A stretch of DNA of 64,000 nt from Chryseobacterium endalhagicum (GCF_016745235.1 NZ_JAELVM010000004.1:62001-126000); one strand, 5' to 3'; shown: positions 26,135 through 34,334, counted from the first letter of the stretch. A program made the numbers and translations. The notes: generated by a model from the letters alone, not told the origin.

Positions 26135-26547
26135 CGTATTCTTTGTTCTAAAAAATTCTGCAAAATAATCGTTGCACTTACTTTATCTATTAACCCCTTT
26201 TCCTGTCTTTTTTTCTTACTTTTTCCGCTTTGGGAAATAAAAAAAGAAGCCATTTTAGAGGTAAATCTTTCATCTAAACGGTGGACCGTAATCCCTGAAA
26301 ATTCTTTCTGAAATTCTTCAATGAATTTTAAAATATCCGTCTCCACTTCAGAAATATTTCCTTTCAAATCTGTAGGAAGTCCTACTACCACATCATCCAC
26401 TTTATTTTCGGTGAAATATTTCTTCAGAAATTCCATCAAAAACCGTGTTTCCACAGTGTCCAGGCCGCTGGCAATAATCTGCATATCATCCGTTGCAGCG
26501 ATACCACAACGTGCCTTTCCATAGTCTATTGCAAGGATCTGTCCCAT
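26131..26547 (-). CDS. ruvX: Putative Holliday junction resolvase / pre-16S rRNA nuclease YqgF
   Basis: 138 residues of RNase H-like fold. The first catalytic Asp is in LAIDYGKARCGIA; VVGLPTDLKGN and LDERFTSKMA are the other family motifs. Family members act in 16S rRNA 5' processing and have been proposed as Holliday junction resolvases. Upstream of def with a 4-base overlap and preceded by its own promoter box. Confidence 0.95.
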   Translation of the reverse strand: MGQILAIDYGKARCGIAATDDMQIIASGLDTVETRFLMEFLKKYFTENKVDDVVVGLPTDLKGNISEVETDILKFIEEFQKEFSGITVHRLDERFTSKMASFFISQSGKSKKKRQEKGLIDKVSATIILQNFLEQRIR

Positions 26548-26554
26548 AAGTGTG

Positions 26555-26562
26555 CAAATTTA
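26555..26562 (-). promoter_or_regulatory. -7 box TAAATTTG for ruvX-def
   Basis: Exact TAnnTTTG on the minus strand, 7 bases from the ruvX start, so the leader would be extremely short. Confidence 0.55.
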
Positions 26563-26662
26563 GTAAAATTTAATGATTTTATTCATAACGCAGTTTTTTT
26601 ATGGAAATGATGTTTTATTCCATTATTTTTTTTATAATTTTAATCTTCCAAAAAACGAAAAT

Positions 26663-27139
26663 ATGAAGAAACTCATCCTCGTAAGACATGCGAAGAGTGA
26701 CTGGCCGGAAGAAACGGACGACTTCGACAGACCTTTGGCAGACAAGGGACTGAAGGATGCTATGAACATGTCCAGATTTATGAAAAGCAATAATATTTCT
26801 ATTGATCAGTTTGTTTCCAGCCCGGCAGTACGTGCCCTGAATACCTGTAAGATTTTTAACCAGGCTTATCAGCTTAATGTTTCCACGGAAGATAAACTGT
26901 ATAATCCTTCAGAAAGGAATTTTGAATCTGTAATCTACGATCTGGATGACAGTGTGGGATCTGTAGCTCTTTTCTCACATAATAACGGAATTTCCAATTT
27001 TGCGAATTCTATTTCTGAAGATATTTTTCATTTCCCGACCTGCGGAGTAGCCGGCTTCGAAATCGACTGTAATTCATGGTCTGAGTTCGACGGTGCCAAG
27101 AAAAAGCTTCTGTTCTTTTATGAACCCGGGAAAATATAA
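26663..27139 (+). CDS. SixA-type histidine phosphatase
   Basis: 158 residues from the ATG at 26663. The catalytic RHAKSDW (Arg8-His9) is at the N-terminus, followed by DRPLADKG and SSPAVRALNTC, then SHNNGISNFA with the second catalytic His. This order is that of the small phosphohistidine phosphatase (SixA) branch of the histidine phosphatase superfamily, which dephosphorylates phospho-His proteins. The open frame extends 90 bases upstream, but that part is low-complexity and unlike the family. Overlaps the next gene by 20 bases. Confidence 0.92.
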   Translation: MKKLILVRHAKSDWPEETDDFDRPLADKGLKDAMNMSRFMKSNNISIDQFVSSPAVRALNTCKIFNQAYQLNVSTEDKLYNPSERNFESVIYDLDDSVGSVALFSHNNGISNFANSISEDIFHFPTCGVAGFEIDCNSWSEFDGAKKKLLFFYEPGKI

Positions 27140-28004
27140 TGTTATCTTTTTTCTACTCGCCACCACCCTACTCCTTTTTTCGTGCCGTAAAAAGGAGAAA
27201 TCTTATATTGAAACCATTGCTATCAACGATGTTCAGCTTCCAAAAGCTAAACCCGGTGGCTGGAGATATTCCCACGACGAAAAATTTCAGACTTTTGAAG
27301 ATTTTCAGAAGTTAAAAAAAGTAAAACCCAAACCGGGAAAAAATATTATTTATCTCCAGCCTATAGGAGAATTCAATGAACTTCAAAGAAAGGAAATAGA
27401 ACTGAACCGGGAATATCTGAGCCGTTTTTTCCAGCTGGAAACCAAAATTCTTCCGGATTTGCCCAATACCATTTTTCCAAAAAATGTAAGAAGAATTTTC
27501 AAAGACGGGCAGGAACAGATTCTGGCAGGGTATGTTCTGGACAGTGTTCTGATGAAACGAAAGCCTAAGGATGCCGTAGTGTTAATGGGAATTACAGAAA
27601 AAGATCTTTTTCCAAAACCTGAATGGAATTATGTTTTCGGGCAGGCGTCTTATGAAGATGGCGTGGGCGTAACTTCCATCTACAGATTTTCTGACGGATA
27701 TCTATCTGATTCGAATTTTAATCAAAGTCTTGAAAGGCTGATAAAAGTAAGTTCTCATGAAATTGGCCATATGTTCGGAATCAGCCACTGTTTAAATGCG
27801 AATTGTGTGATGAATGGCAGCAATTCACTTCCGGAGACCGATTTTCACTTTGCGCGGGCCTGTTCACTCTGCCAGCGAAAATTAAATTCTAGTTTACCGT
27901 ATGATCCTCAGAAACGCCTTCAGGATCTGAAACAATTCTTTGGAAAGCAGCATTTAAACGTTGAGCTTTCACGTACCGAGCAGGATCTTAATCTGTTAAA
28001 ATAA
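27120..28004 (+). CDS. Archaemetzincin-type zinc metallopeptidase lipoprotein
   Basis: 294 residues from the ATG at 27120. Signal sequence MNPGKYNVIFFLLATTLLLF with lipobox FSC (Cys22). The active site HEIGHMFGISHC (His213, Glu214, His217, His223) with Cys224 and Cys229 plus the later CSLC gives the zinc-binding pattern of archaemetzincins (HExxHxxGxxHCx4C...CxxC), including the second structural zinc. Family substrates are largely unknown. A longer start at 27093 would place a polar stretch before the signal peptide and is unlikely. Overlaps the SixA gene by 20 bases, so probably co-transcribed. Confidence 0.9.
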   Translation: MNPGKYNVIFFLLATTLLLFSCRKKEKSYIETIAINDVQLPKAKPGGWRYSHDEKFQTFEDFQKLKKVKPKPGKNIIYLQPIGEFNELQRKEIELNREYLSRFFQLETKILPDLPNTIFPKNVRRIFKDGQEQILAGYVLDSVLMKRKPKDAVVLMGITEKDLFPKPEWNYVFGQASYEDGVGVTSIYRFSDGYLSDSNFNQSLERLIKVSSHEIGHMFGISHCLNANCVMNGSNSLPETDFHFARACSLCQRKLNSSLPYDPQKRLQDLKQFFGKQHLNVELSRTEQDLNLLK

Positions 28005-28066
28005 TCTTTTCCAAAAATATCTTAAACAGGTTTGGGCTAATGCCGAATCTGAATTTTTATTGGTAA

Positions 28067-28097
28067 GAACGGGCTAAAGCCCGTTCCTATTGAATAT
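28067..28097. repeat. REP-like hairpin repeat, copy 1
   Basis: Hairpin GAACGGGCTAAAGCCCGTTC (28067-28086) followed by CTATTGAATAT. A second copy with one change lies at 29486-29516 in the same orientation, on the other side of the gene at 28295. Confidence 0.85.
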
Positions 28098-28254
28098 GGT
28101 AGTGTATTCAACTACGAGTCATTCAGAATTTGAAGATTTTAGGTCCGTGATAAATATCCGGATTCATTTATACTTCTGCATTTTATGATAGAAAACTCCA
28201 TTTCCTGGCTGCATGACTTTTGTCACAACCTCGTAAATTTTATTTTTAATAAAG

Positions 28255-28262
28255 TATTTTTG
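28255..28262 (+). promoter_or_regulatory. -7 box TATTTTTG
   Basis: Exact TAnnTTTG, 32 bases upstream of the ATG at 28295. The rest of the gap 28005-28294 holds only the REP-like hairpin. Confidence 0.55.
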
Positions 28263-28294
28263 TTTAAAATTTAATTATTCTAAATAAAAATAAA

Positions 28295-29347
28295 ATGAAA
28301 AGACAGCTTTATTTATTCCTCTTTGTTCTTCTTTTAGCGGGAACTCAATTAAACGCACAGGCCACTGCGAATGTATATATTGAGAATCTGAACACACCCA
28401 ATCCAATGGTTATTGATGGCAACACGATGTATATTGGCCTTTACTATGAAGATAAGGTGATCAAAGTGAATATAGATGACCCGACATCTCCTCCGGTTGA
28501 TGTAATAACCGGTGTTAACAGACCGTATGGACTAGCCTTAAAAGACAATGTTCTGTATATTTCAGAGTTTGGAGGAAACCGCCTTTCTAAAGTTGATCTT
28601 AGTTCAGCCAATCCAAACCGGGAAATTGTATTATCAGGGATAAGCAGCCCTCTAGGACTTGAATTCGTAGGAAATGATCTGTATATGGCTCTTGAAGGAG
28701 ATAATAAGATCGCTAAAATAGATGTAACTCAAACTACTCCTCAACTGGTTGATGTAACTTCTGCAGAGTCTCCATTTGAACTTGAAATCATCAACAATGT
28801 TATTTATTTTACGGAAAGATTTGAGGGCAGGGTTTCAAAATTTGATATGAACAGTTCGAACGCACCGGAGATCATAGCACAGGGATTAAGCTATCCGTCA
28901 GGGCTTACTTCGTATGGGAAAGAATTATTCATCTGTGAAGCCGGAGCAGCTAAAGTTTCCAAACTTGATTATACAGCAGCCAATCCCGTTGTATCGGGCG
29001 GTCTTGTTTCCAGCGGATTTGAATATCCTTCCGGACTGACAGTAAGTGGTAACACAATGTACGTTACAGATTTTTTTGCAGGTTCTTTATTAAAAGCGGA
29101 TTTAGCAGCTCTTTCAGTTTCAGATTATAAAAACCAAAAGAACACTACCGCTATTTATCCAAATCCGGCAAAAGATGTATTGAATGTTCGCAATGCCCCT
29201 TCAAAAGATTATAAAATCTTCGGAATGATTGGAAATCTTGTACTTTCCGGAACATTGGAACGGGATTCTATTAATGTAAGCCGTCTGGAAAAGGGAGCTT
29301 ATATTATTCAGATCGGGGATGTTATTAAGAAGTTTATTAAGGAATAG
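28295..29347 (+). CDS. Secreted beta-propeller protein with T9SS sorting domain
   Basis: 350 residues. Signal peptide MKRQLYLFLFVLLLAGTQLNA then Q. About five repeats of roughly 45 residues of the form GLxLxGNxLYIxExxxNxIxKxD (for example GLALKDNVLYISEFGGNRLSK, trimmed) indicate an NHL/SMP-30-like propeller. The last 75 residues are a type IX secretion type A sorting domain: YPNPAKDVLNV, YKIFGMIGNLVLSG, LEKGAYIIQI and a basic end KKFIKE. It should be exported by T9SS and attached or released at the surface. Ligand unknown. Flanked by two REP-like hairpins. Confidence 0.88.
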   Translation: MKRQLYLFLFVLLLAGTQLNAQATANVYIENLNTPNPMVIDGNTMYIGLYYEDKVIKVNIDDPTSPPVDVITGVNRPYGLALKDNVLYISEFGGNRLSKVDLSSANPNREIVLSGISSPLGLEFVGNDLYMALEGDNKIAKIDVTQTTPQLVDVTSAESPFELEIINNVIYFTERFEGRVSKFDMNSSNAPEIIAQGLSYPSGLTSYGKELFICEAGAAKVSKLDYTAANPVVSGGLVSSGFEYPSGLTVSGNTMYVTDFFAGSLLKADLAALSVSDYKNQKNTTAIYPNPAKDVLNVRNAPSKDYKIFGMIGNLVLSGTLERDSINVSRLEKGAYIIQIGDVIKKFIKE

Positions 29348-29348
29348 A

Positions 29349-29395
29349 AGATTAAGGCTAAGGTTGAGGCTAAGGCTAAGGCTGATTAAGATTAA
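29349..29395. repeat. GGCTAA tandem repeat tract
   Basis: AAGGCTAAGGTTGAGGCTAA-type sequence, about six diverged copies of a GGCTAA hexamer directly after the stop codon of the T9SS cargo gene. Confidence 0.7.
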
Positions 29396-29408
29396 AAATA
29401 TTGATTAA

Positions 29409-29446
29409 AAAAGAAGGGTTTCAGCAGGTGTTGGAATCCTTCTTTT
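29409..29446 (+). terminator. Probable terminator of the T9SS cargo gene
   Basis: AAAAGAAGG (29409-29417) pairs with CCTTCTTTT (29438-29446); the inner part pairs partially. The T-rich end fits a plus-strand terminator. Confidence 0.6.
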
Positions 29447-29485
29447 AGGTTTTGGCTGAAGCCTTTTGAAATTGGTTAAAAAAAA

Positions 29486-29516
29486 GAACGGGCTAAAGCT
29501 CGTTCCTATTGAATAT
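29486..29516. repeat. REP-like hairpin repeat, copy 2
   Basis: GAACGGGCTAAAGCTCGTTC then CTATTGAATAT; one base different from copy 1 at 28067-28097, weakening the stem by one pair. Confidence 0.85.
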
Positions 29517-29598
29517 TGTGACATTCTTTATTAATTATTAAAAGAACATATCTTTTGTCTGTTATTCATAAATCTGCTTTCTCAGCATCTTTAGCCAT

Positions 29599-31143
29599 TT
29601 ACTTTCTCTTCAGATCCAGATCTTCAAAATCAAAGCTGAAATCAGTAATGTCTGAAATTGGTTTTAATTTCGCGGATTCTGCTTTTCCGTTTTCATCATA
29701 ATTAAAAATAATGTAGGCATCAGCATCGTAGCTTCTGTCGTCCCATTTGATAATAAATGAATTATTGGAATAAGGGAGAAGTTCACCTTTCAGTCTTGGA
29801 GAGTTTTTGCAAAGGATTCTGTATGTGCTGCCCTGCTGAGAAATTTCAACATCTCCAAACCATTGGTCATTGTATTTTCCAACAAACTGCTCTGCTTTAG
29901 GCTGAAGGATTTTTTCTTTCTTAAAAGCTTCGGATTTTTTGTAAGCTTCTTTTTTCTGGTTCTCGAAATCAACATTTACTTTTGACATTCTTTCCCCATA
30001 CGTTTTCAGCCAGTTTCTGTCTTCCACACCCAGATAGGAATCTTTTACAGTATTCGTGATGGTATTGAAAGCCGCTCCCGACTGCTGGTTCGTCAAAACT
30101 ACAATTCCTAATTTCAGATCCGGGATCAGTGTAAACTGAGTAACCGTTCCAATCAATCCTCCGGTATGCTGAATCTGCTTATGTCCTTTAACATCGCTCA
30201 GAAACCATCCTAAACCATAGCCATAAAAACTGGTATCATAAGGATTTTTCGCAGCTACCCTGTCAGGGATCTGTAAACTCCACAATTGCTGTACATTTTT
30301 ATCTGAAACCAGCTTTTTCCCATCTTTCGTTGTGAAATTATTTAAAAGGCAGTCCGCCCAGATCGTCATATCCTTAATATTACTCATAATTCCGCCTGCT
30401 GCATTCCCTGTTTCATTCCAGTCGTGAGGAACGGCGATCGCTTTTCCGTCTACAGGAGCGTGCGCATCGATCTTGTTGGCTACTGCTTTTGCCCTGTTGT
30501 AGCTTCCAAAACTGGAAGTCATACCCACCGGCTTCATAATTCGCTGCTCAATAAATTCTGCCCAGCTCAATCCGGAAACCCTGTGGATCACTTCTCCGGC
30601 CACGATGAACATGATATTGTTATAATCCAGTTTGATTCTGAAAGGATTTTCCGGCTTCAGATATCTCACATTGTGGACAATATCATTAACCGTAAGATTC
30701 CCGCCTTCAGGAAAAAACATAAGATCTCCCTGTCCAAGGCCTAATCCAGCTCTGTGAGTCACAAGATCTTTAATCGTTACATTTTGGGAAACGTACGGAT
30801 CATACATCTGAAATTCAGGGATATATTTTGAAACTTTATCGTCCCAGTTCAGTTTTCCTTCATCGGCTAAAATGGCCAGGGCAGTACAGGTAAAACCTTT
30901 GGAATTGGATGCTATTCCTACGAGCGTGTTATCATCCATCGGCTGTTTGGTGGCCAGTGAACGCTGTCCGAAACCTTTGGAATACAATACTTTTCCGTCT
31001 TTTATGATCCCTACTGACATTCCGGGAACATCAAAGGTTTTCAAAGTATTCTGGATCAGCTCATCCAATTTCTTTTCTTCAACCTGGGCATTGAAAAGTC
31101 CCACTGCTACAAGAAAAACTAAAAGAGAAAATTTCTGCTTCAT
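29599..31143 (-). CDS. Serine hydrolase of the beta-lactamase / penicillin-binding class C family
   Basis: 514 residues, signal peptide MKQKFSLLVFLVAVGLFNA then Q. Beta-lactamase-like (PF00144) domain with the catalytic SxxK as Ser79-Asn-Ser-Lys82, the Tyr motif in LDYNNIMFI (YxN) and HTGG as the third motif. After about residue 380 comes a separate beta-rich C-terminal domain (FVGKYNDQWFGDVEIS) of the DUF3471 type. Such proteins are usually periplasmic esterases or D-aminopeptidases; substrate not predictable. Transcribed alone from a box at 31160. Confidence 0.9.
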   Translation of the reverse strand: MKQKFSLLVFLVAVGLFNAQVEEKKLDELIQNTLKTFDVPGMSVGIIKDGKVLYSKGFGQRSLATKQPMDDNTLVGIASNSKGFTCTALAILADEGKLNWDDKVSKYIPEFQMYDPYVSQNVTIKDLVTHRAGLGLGQGDLMFFPEGGNLTVNDIVHNVRYLKPENPFRIKLDYNNIMFIVAGEVIHRVSGLSWAEFIEQRIMKPVGMTSSFGSYNRAKAVANKIDAHAPVDGKAIAVPHDWNETGNAAGGIMSNIKDMTIWADCLLNNFTTKDGKKLVSDKNVQQLWSLQIPDRVAAKNPYDTSFYGYGLGWFLSDVKGHKQIQHTGGLIGTVTQFTLIPDLKLGIVVLTNQQSGAAFNTITNTVKDSYLGVEDRNWLKTYGERMSKVNVDFENQKKEAYKKSEAFKKEKILQPKAEQFVGKYNDQWFGDVEISQQGSTYRILCKNSPRLKGELLPYSNNSFIIKWDDRSYDADAYIIFNYDENGKAESAKLKPISDITDFSFDFEDLDLKRK

Positions 31144-31159
31144 TTATTTTTAATTTTCT

Positions 31160-31167
31160 CAAATTTA
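31160..31167 (-). promoter_or_regulatory. -7 box TAAATTTG for the serine hydrolase
   Basis: Exact TAnnTTTG on the minus strand, 16 bases upstream of the start codon. Confidence 0.6.
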
Positions 31168-31214
31168 GTAAATATTAGGTCATGACGAATTCTCCCGCAA
31201 AAACTTTGTCTATT

Positions 31215-31454
31215 TAACCTGAGTTCGGGATAAGACATTTTCGTTTTTATAAGAGGGTAAGGAAGTTAGAAGCCGGAAGAGGGAAGTTATTGAAGTCCAA
31301 AGGCAGCAATGCACCGCGGTTTTATTAATTTTTTGAATCCGCTTCAACAAATTTAAAGGCAGTAATTTAATATTATTGTCCAATAATAACTTCCAGCCTC
31401 TAGCTTCCCGCTTCCAGTCGTTTAATCTTAACTTCTTATCCCGAACTCAGGTTA
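31215..31454. repeat. 240-base element with perfect 21-bp terminal inverted repeats
   Basis: 31215-31235 (begins TAACCTGAGTTCGGGATAAG) is exactly inverted at 31434-31454. Inside, GAAGTTAGAAGCCGGAAGAG and its approximate reverse complement (TAACTTCCAGCCTCTAGCTT...) form a second, nested imperfect inverted repeat near both ends. No ORF. Fills most of the gap 31144-31519. Looks like a small non-autonomous element or dispersed structured repeat. Confidence 0.85.
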
Positions 31455-31493
31455 TTTAAATAAACTGATTCCTAATAGAACATAAAATCTTCC

Positions 31494-31501
31494 TAACTTT
31501 G
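31494..31501 (+). promoter_or_regulatory. -7 box TAACTTTG
   Basis: Exact TAnnTTTG, 18 bases upstream of the ATG at 31520; it excludes an in-frame TTG at 31499 as start. Confidence 0.65.
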
Positions 31502-31519
31502 CACAAATTTCAGATCTTA

Positions 31520-32017
31520 ATGACAAAAATCCTTCTTCTTTCCGATTCTCATTCTTATATAGATGACCGCATTTTAGAATATGCCCGTCAGGCCGATGAA
31601 ATCTGGCATTGCGGTGACTTCGGAAGCATGGAAGTAATTGAAGAACTGGAAAAAATAAAGCCTTTAAAAGGGGTTTACGGAAATATAGACAACGCCAAAA
31701 TCCGGGCTGAGTTTCCGGAAGTGAACCGTTTTTTCTGTGAGGATCTTGAGGTTCTGATGATTCATATCGGCGGATATCCGGGAAAATACACACCGCTTAC
31801 GAATAAGGAGATTTCTGAAAAAGCTCCCAAGCTCTTTATTTCAGGGCATTCCCATATTTTGAAAGCCATGTTTGACAAAAAAAATAATCTTCTGCATCTG
31901 AATCCCGGAGCCTGTGGAAAACAGGGGTGGCATAAAACGAGAACGATGATGCGTTTCGTAGTGGAAGGTGAAGAAATCAAGGATCTGGAAATCATTGAAC
32001 TGGGACCGAAAAATTAA
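31520..32017 (+). CDS. YfcE/MJ0936-type metallophosphoesterase
   Basis: 165 residues. Phosphoesterase motifs in order: LLSDSHS, HCGDFGS, YGNID, MIHIGG and SGHSH. This compact form with a C-terminal LNPGACGKQGW belongs to the YfcE/MJ0936 family of di-metal phosphodiesterases. Cellular substrate unknown. The ATG at 31520 is chosen because the upstream alternative sits in the promoter. First of a same-strand series with the Smr, DUF3822 and rsmD genes. Confidence 0.92.
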   Translation: MTKILLLSDSHSYIDDRILEYARQADEIWHCGDFGSMEVIEELEKIKPLKGVYGNIDNAKIRAEFPEVNRFFCEDLEVLMIHIGGYPGKYTPLTNKEISEKAPKLFISGHSHILKAMFDKKNNLLHLNPGACGKQGWHKTRTMMRFVVEGEEIKDLEIIELGPKN

Positions 32018-32045
32018 TTTTAAATTATAAAGAAGAGCATAATAC

Positions 32046-32540
32046 ATGAAAATCGGGGACAAAGTTTCTGTAGTAGATGAAGATTTAAGCGGAATGATCA
32101 CTTCTGTGAATGGTAATATTGTTGTTTTTAAGGACGAATACGGTTTTACGTATCAGTATCCTAAAGAAAAACTGGTTCCTAAAAATGCTGATCTTTATGA
32201 AAATATCCGGGTGGTAAAAAAGGCAGAACCCCAAAAAGTTATTTCAAAAAAGCATCAGAAAAACCATATGGTGCTGGATCTTCACTTTGAGAATCTGGTG
32301 AAAAATCCCAGTGATTATGATAGTTTTGAAAGACTTTTCATTCAAAAAGCAAAATTAACGGAGGTTCTCGATTTTTGCAGAAAACACTATCTAAAGAGAC
32401 TGGAAATTGTTCACGGAATTGGTGACGGAACGCTGCAGAGAATGGTTATGGATGTTTTGGAAAGCCAGAGAGATCTTGATTTTTATAATAAGGAAATACT
32501 TCACCATCAATCCGGTGCCGTTATGATAGAATTTCACTAA
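32046..32540 (+). CDS. Smr-domain protein
   Basis: 164 residues. The N-terminal 60 residues form a small beta-barrel-like region (MKIGDKVSVVDEDLSGMI, trimmed) as in the linker of Bacteroidota Smr proteins. The C-terminal Smr domain has the conserved LDLHF and EIVHGIGDGTLQRMV (the HGxGxG turn) and LHHQSGAVMIEF at the end. Smr domains are nucleases or nucleic-acid binders, for instance at the C-terminus of MutS2. Follows the phosphoesterase gene by 28 bases. Confidence 0.88.
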   Translation: MKIGDKVSVVDEDLSGMITSVNGNIVVFKDEYGFTYQYPKEKLVPKNADLYENIRVVKKAEPQKVISKKHQKNHMVLDLHFENLVKNPSDYDSFERLFIQKAKLTEVLDFCRKHYLKRLEIVHGIGDGTLQRMVMDVLESQRDLDFYNKEILHHQSGAVMIEFH

Positions 32541-32558
32541 ATTTGCATCAATTGAAAT

Positions 32559-33275
32559 ATGAACGTACTTAATTTACTTTTTACCAAAGACGGATTAATC
32601 TATCAGATTGTGAAGAATAAAAACATTCTGGAGGAAAAGTCTTATTTCGTTACCGAAGAAACACCGGAGAACCTGATTGAGGACAAACTTGATGAAGTTC
32701 TTCTGAAGCAGAGGTTTGAAGAGATCCACGTGATTTCTGCACTGAACCATTTTACCCTGATGCCGGAAGGTTTTTCAGAGCACGATGCAGGCTTTGAACT
32801 GATTGCATTCAATGCTCCTGCGGACAAGGAAAAGGAAGAACTGATGCTTTCTGTGAATAAAAAATTCGGGGTGCAGTTTTATTATACGTTTCCTAAAAAC
32901 TTTTATAAGAAAATAAAGGAACTGGCAGTTCCGGTTCATTTTAATTTCTCAGGTGAGAAGTTCTTAAATTCAATCAACAATAAGAATACGAAGGAAATTC
33001 ACATCAATCTGTATCATAACCAATGTGAATTTTTTGCCATCGATAACAAGAAGGTCATTCTATACAATAATCTGGATGTGAATTCTGAAGTAGATTTTCT
33101 TTATTTCGTGATGTTTACGCTGAGTAAAATAGGTTTTGGAATCAATGAAACGAATTTTTACGCATATGGTGAAACCACAGAAAACGAGACTTTCATTTCG
33201 GAACTTCAGAAATTCGTCAAGAATATGAGAATTGTTTTTGACAATGTTCCTAATAAAAATTTTATACTTAATTAA
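32559..33275 (+). CDS. DUF3822 family protein
   Basis: 238 residues, soluble. The pattern of beta strands (NVLNLLFTKDGLIYQIV, KEIHINLYHNQCEFFAI, KKVILYNNLD) and SEVDFLYFVMFTLSKIGF matches DUF3822, thought to have an ASKHA (actin-like ATPase) fold that has lost catalytic residues. In Bacteroidota it commonly sits immediately before rsmD, as here. Function unknown. Confidence 0.87.
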   Translation: MNVLNLLFTKDGLIYQIVKNKNILEEKSYFVTEETPENLIEDKLDEVLLKQRFEEIHVISALNHFTLMPEGFSEHDAGFELIAFNAPADKEKEELMLSVNKKFGVQFYYTFPKNFYKKIKELAVPVHFNFSGEKFLNSINNKNTKEIHINLYHNQCEFFAIDNKKVILYNNLDVNSEVDFLYFVMFTLSKIGFGINETNFYAYGETTENETFISELQKFVKNMRIVFDNVPNKNFILN

Positions 33276-33358
33276 AAGGGACTAGGAATCAGGAATGAGG
33301 GCTTAGCCTTAGTGCGTTTCCCTACTCCCTAAAACCTATTACCTAAATCCTAATCAAT
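33276..33358. repeat. Degenerate arm-pair repeat between DUF3822 and rsmD
   Basis: Left arm GGGACTAGGAATCAGGAATG, right arm CTACTCCCTAAAACCTATTA then CCTAAATCC; the reverse complement of the right arm is similar to the left arm. Same style as the block flanking the four-helix gene at 42250. Confidence 0.6.
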
Positions 33359-33931
33359 ATGTTCAGAATAATTTCAGGCAAATGGAAAGCCAAAAAAATA
33401 GCCGCTCCAAAGAATTTTGATGTAAGGCCTACCACGGATTATGCGAAGGAAGCGCTGTTCAGTATCCTGGAAAACAAATACGATATGCAGTCTGTTTCTG
33501 TGCTTGATCTTTTTGCAGGCATCGGTTCTATCACATTTGAATTTGCTTCCAGAGGATGCCGGGATGTGACTTCTGTTGAACTGAATCCAAAGCATACAGG
33601 CTTTATCAACTCTACGGCTTCAGAACTTGATATGTCTCTGCAGATCAATGTTCAGAGAGGTGATGTTTTTGACTGGCTTAAAAAATTCAGAAACAAGAAA
33701 AGCTTTGAAATTGTATTTTCCGATGCTCCTTTTGAAATGGAAGAGAAGAAATACTACGAGCTTCTGTCCTTGGTTTTAAACAATAAATTCGTTAAATCCA
33801 ACGGCGTTTTAATCGTGGAACATCAGAGCAGAATGAAGCTTGAACACCCGAATTTAACAGAAACCCGAAAATACGGAAATGTAAGTTTCAGTTTTTTCGA
33901 ACCGAATAAAGAAGATAATCAGGAAATTTAA
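33359..33931 (+). CDS. rsmD: 16S rRNA (guanine(966)-N2)-methyltransferase RsmD
   Basis: 190 residues. Class I SAM methyltransferase with the RsmD start GKWKAKKI...RPTTDYAKEALFSILEN, motif I VLDLFAGIGSITFEF and VTSVELN. The catalytic motif IV, usually DPPF, reads SDAPFEM (Asp-Ala-Pro-Phe) here. Modifies G966 (E. coli numbering) of 16S rRNA during 30S assembly. Its last bases overlap the 3' end of the convergent hxlR-type gene by 4 bases. Confidence 0.94.
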   Translation: MFRIISGKWKAKKIAAPKNFDVRPTTDYAKEALFSILENKYDMQSVSVLDLFAGIGSITFEFASRGCRDVTSVELNPKHTGFINSTASELDMSLQINVQRGDVFDWLKKFRNKKSFEIVFSDAPFEMEEKKYYELLSLVLNNKFVKSNGVLIVEHQSRMKLEHPNLTETRKYGNVSFSFFEPNKEDNQEI

Positions 33932-34278
33932 TTCCTGATTATTTTTTTTATGGAAAGATCCGGCGCCGACCTACCCCACTGTGTTATCGCTTCTATCACC
34001 GGTAAAAGTGTTTTCCCGAAATCCGTCAGTGTGTAATCCACCATCAGAGGCGGTTTTTCCGTGTATACTTTCCTGTTGATAATATGATCTTCTTCAAGCT
34101 GTTTCAGCTGCAGGCTTAACGTTCTTTCTGTGATGGTAGGAATCAGCTTCCTGAGCTCATTGTATCTTTTCGGGCCATCCGTCAGATGAAATAAAATGAC
34201 GGCCTTCCATTTCCCTCCTATAAATTTCATCGTTACGCTGGTACAGCAGGGATATTCTTTGTTATCTATTGTATACAT
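33928..34278 (-). CDS. HxlR-family transcriptional regulator
   Basis: 116 residues, winged-helix of the HxlR type: Cys-containing start YPCCTSVTMKFIGGKWKAVI, helix LIPTITERTLSLQLKQLEED, and wing VYTEKPPLMVDYTLTDFG. The cysteine pair near the N-terminus (residues 11-12) could sense thiol-reactive compounds, as in some HxlR proteins. Divergent from a nitroreductase gene that it probably controls, with a perfect 19-bp inverted repeat touching both start codons. Confidence 0.93.
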   Translation of the reverse strand: MYTIDNKEYPCCTSVTMKFIGGKWKAVILFHLTDGPKRYNELRKLIPTITERTLSLQLKQLEEDHIINRKVYTEKPPLMVDYTLTDFGKTLLPVIEAITQWGRSAPDLSIKKIIRN

Positions 34279-34306
34279 TTTATACTATCATTTTTAACCG
34301 TTATTG

Positions 34307-34314
34307 CAAAGGTA
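34307..34314 (-). promoter_or_regulatory. -7 box TACCTTTG for the hxlR-type gene
   Basis: Exact TAnnTTTG on the minus strand, 28 bases from the start codon. Confidence 0.65.
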
Positions 34315-34326
34315 ATAAACTTACAT

Positions 34327-34334
34327 TAATTTTG
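34327..34334 (+). promoter_or_regulatory. -7 box TAATTTTG for the nitroreductase gene
   Basis: Exact TAnnTTTG, 27 bases upstream of the ATG; a TTG at 34304-34306 gives a plausible -33 element with a 20-base spacer. Confidence 0.68.
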
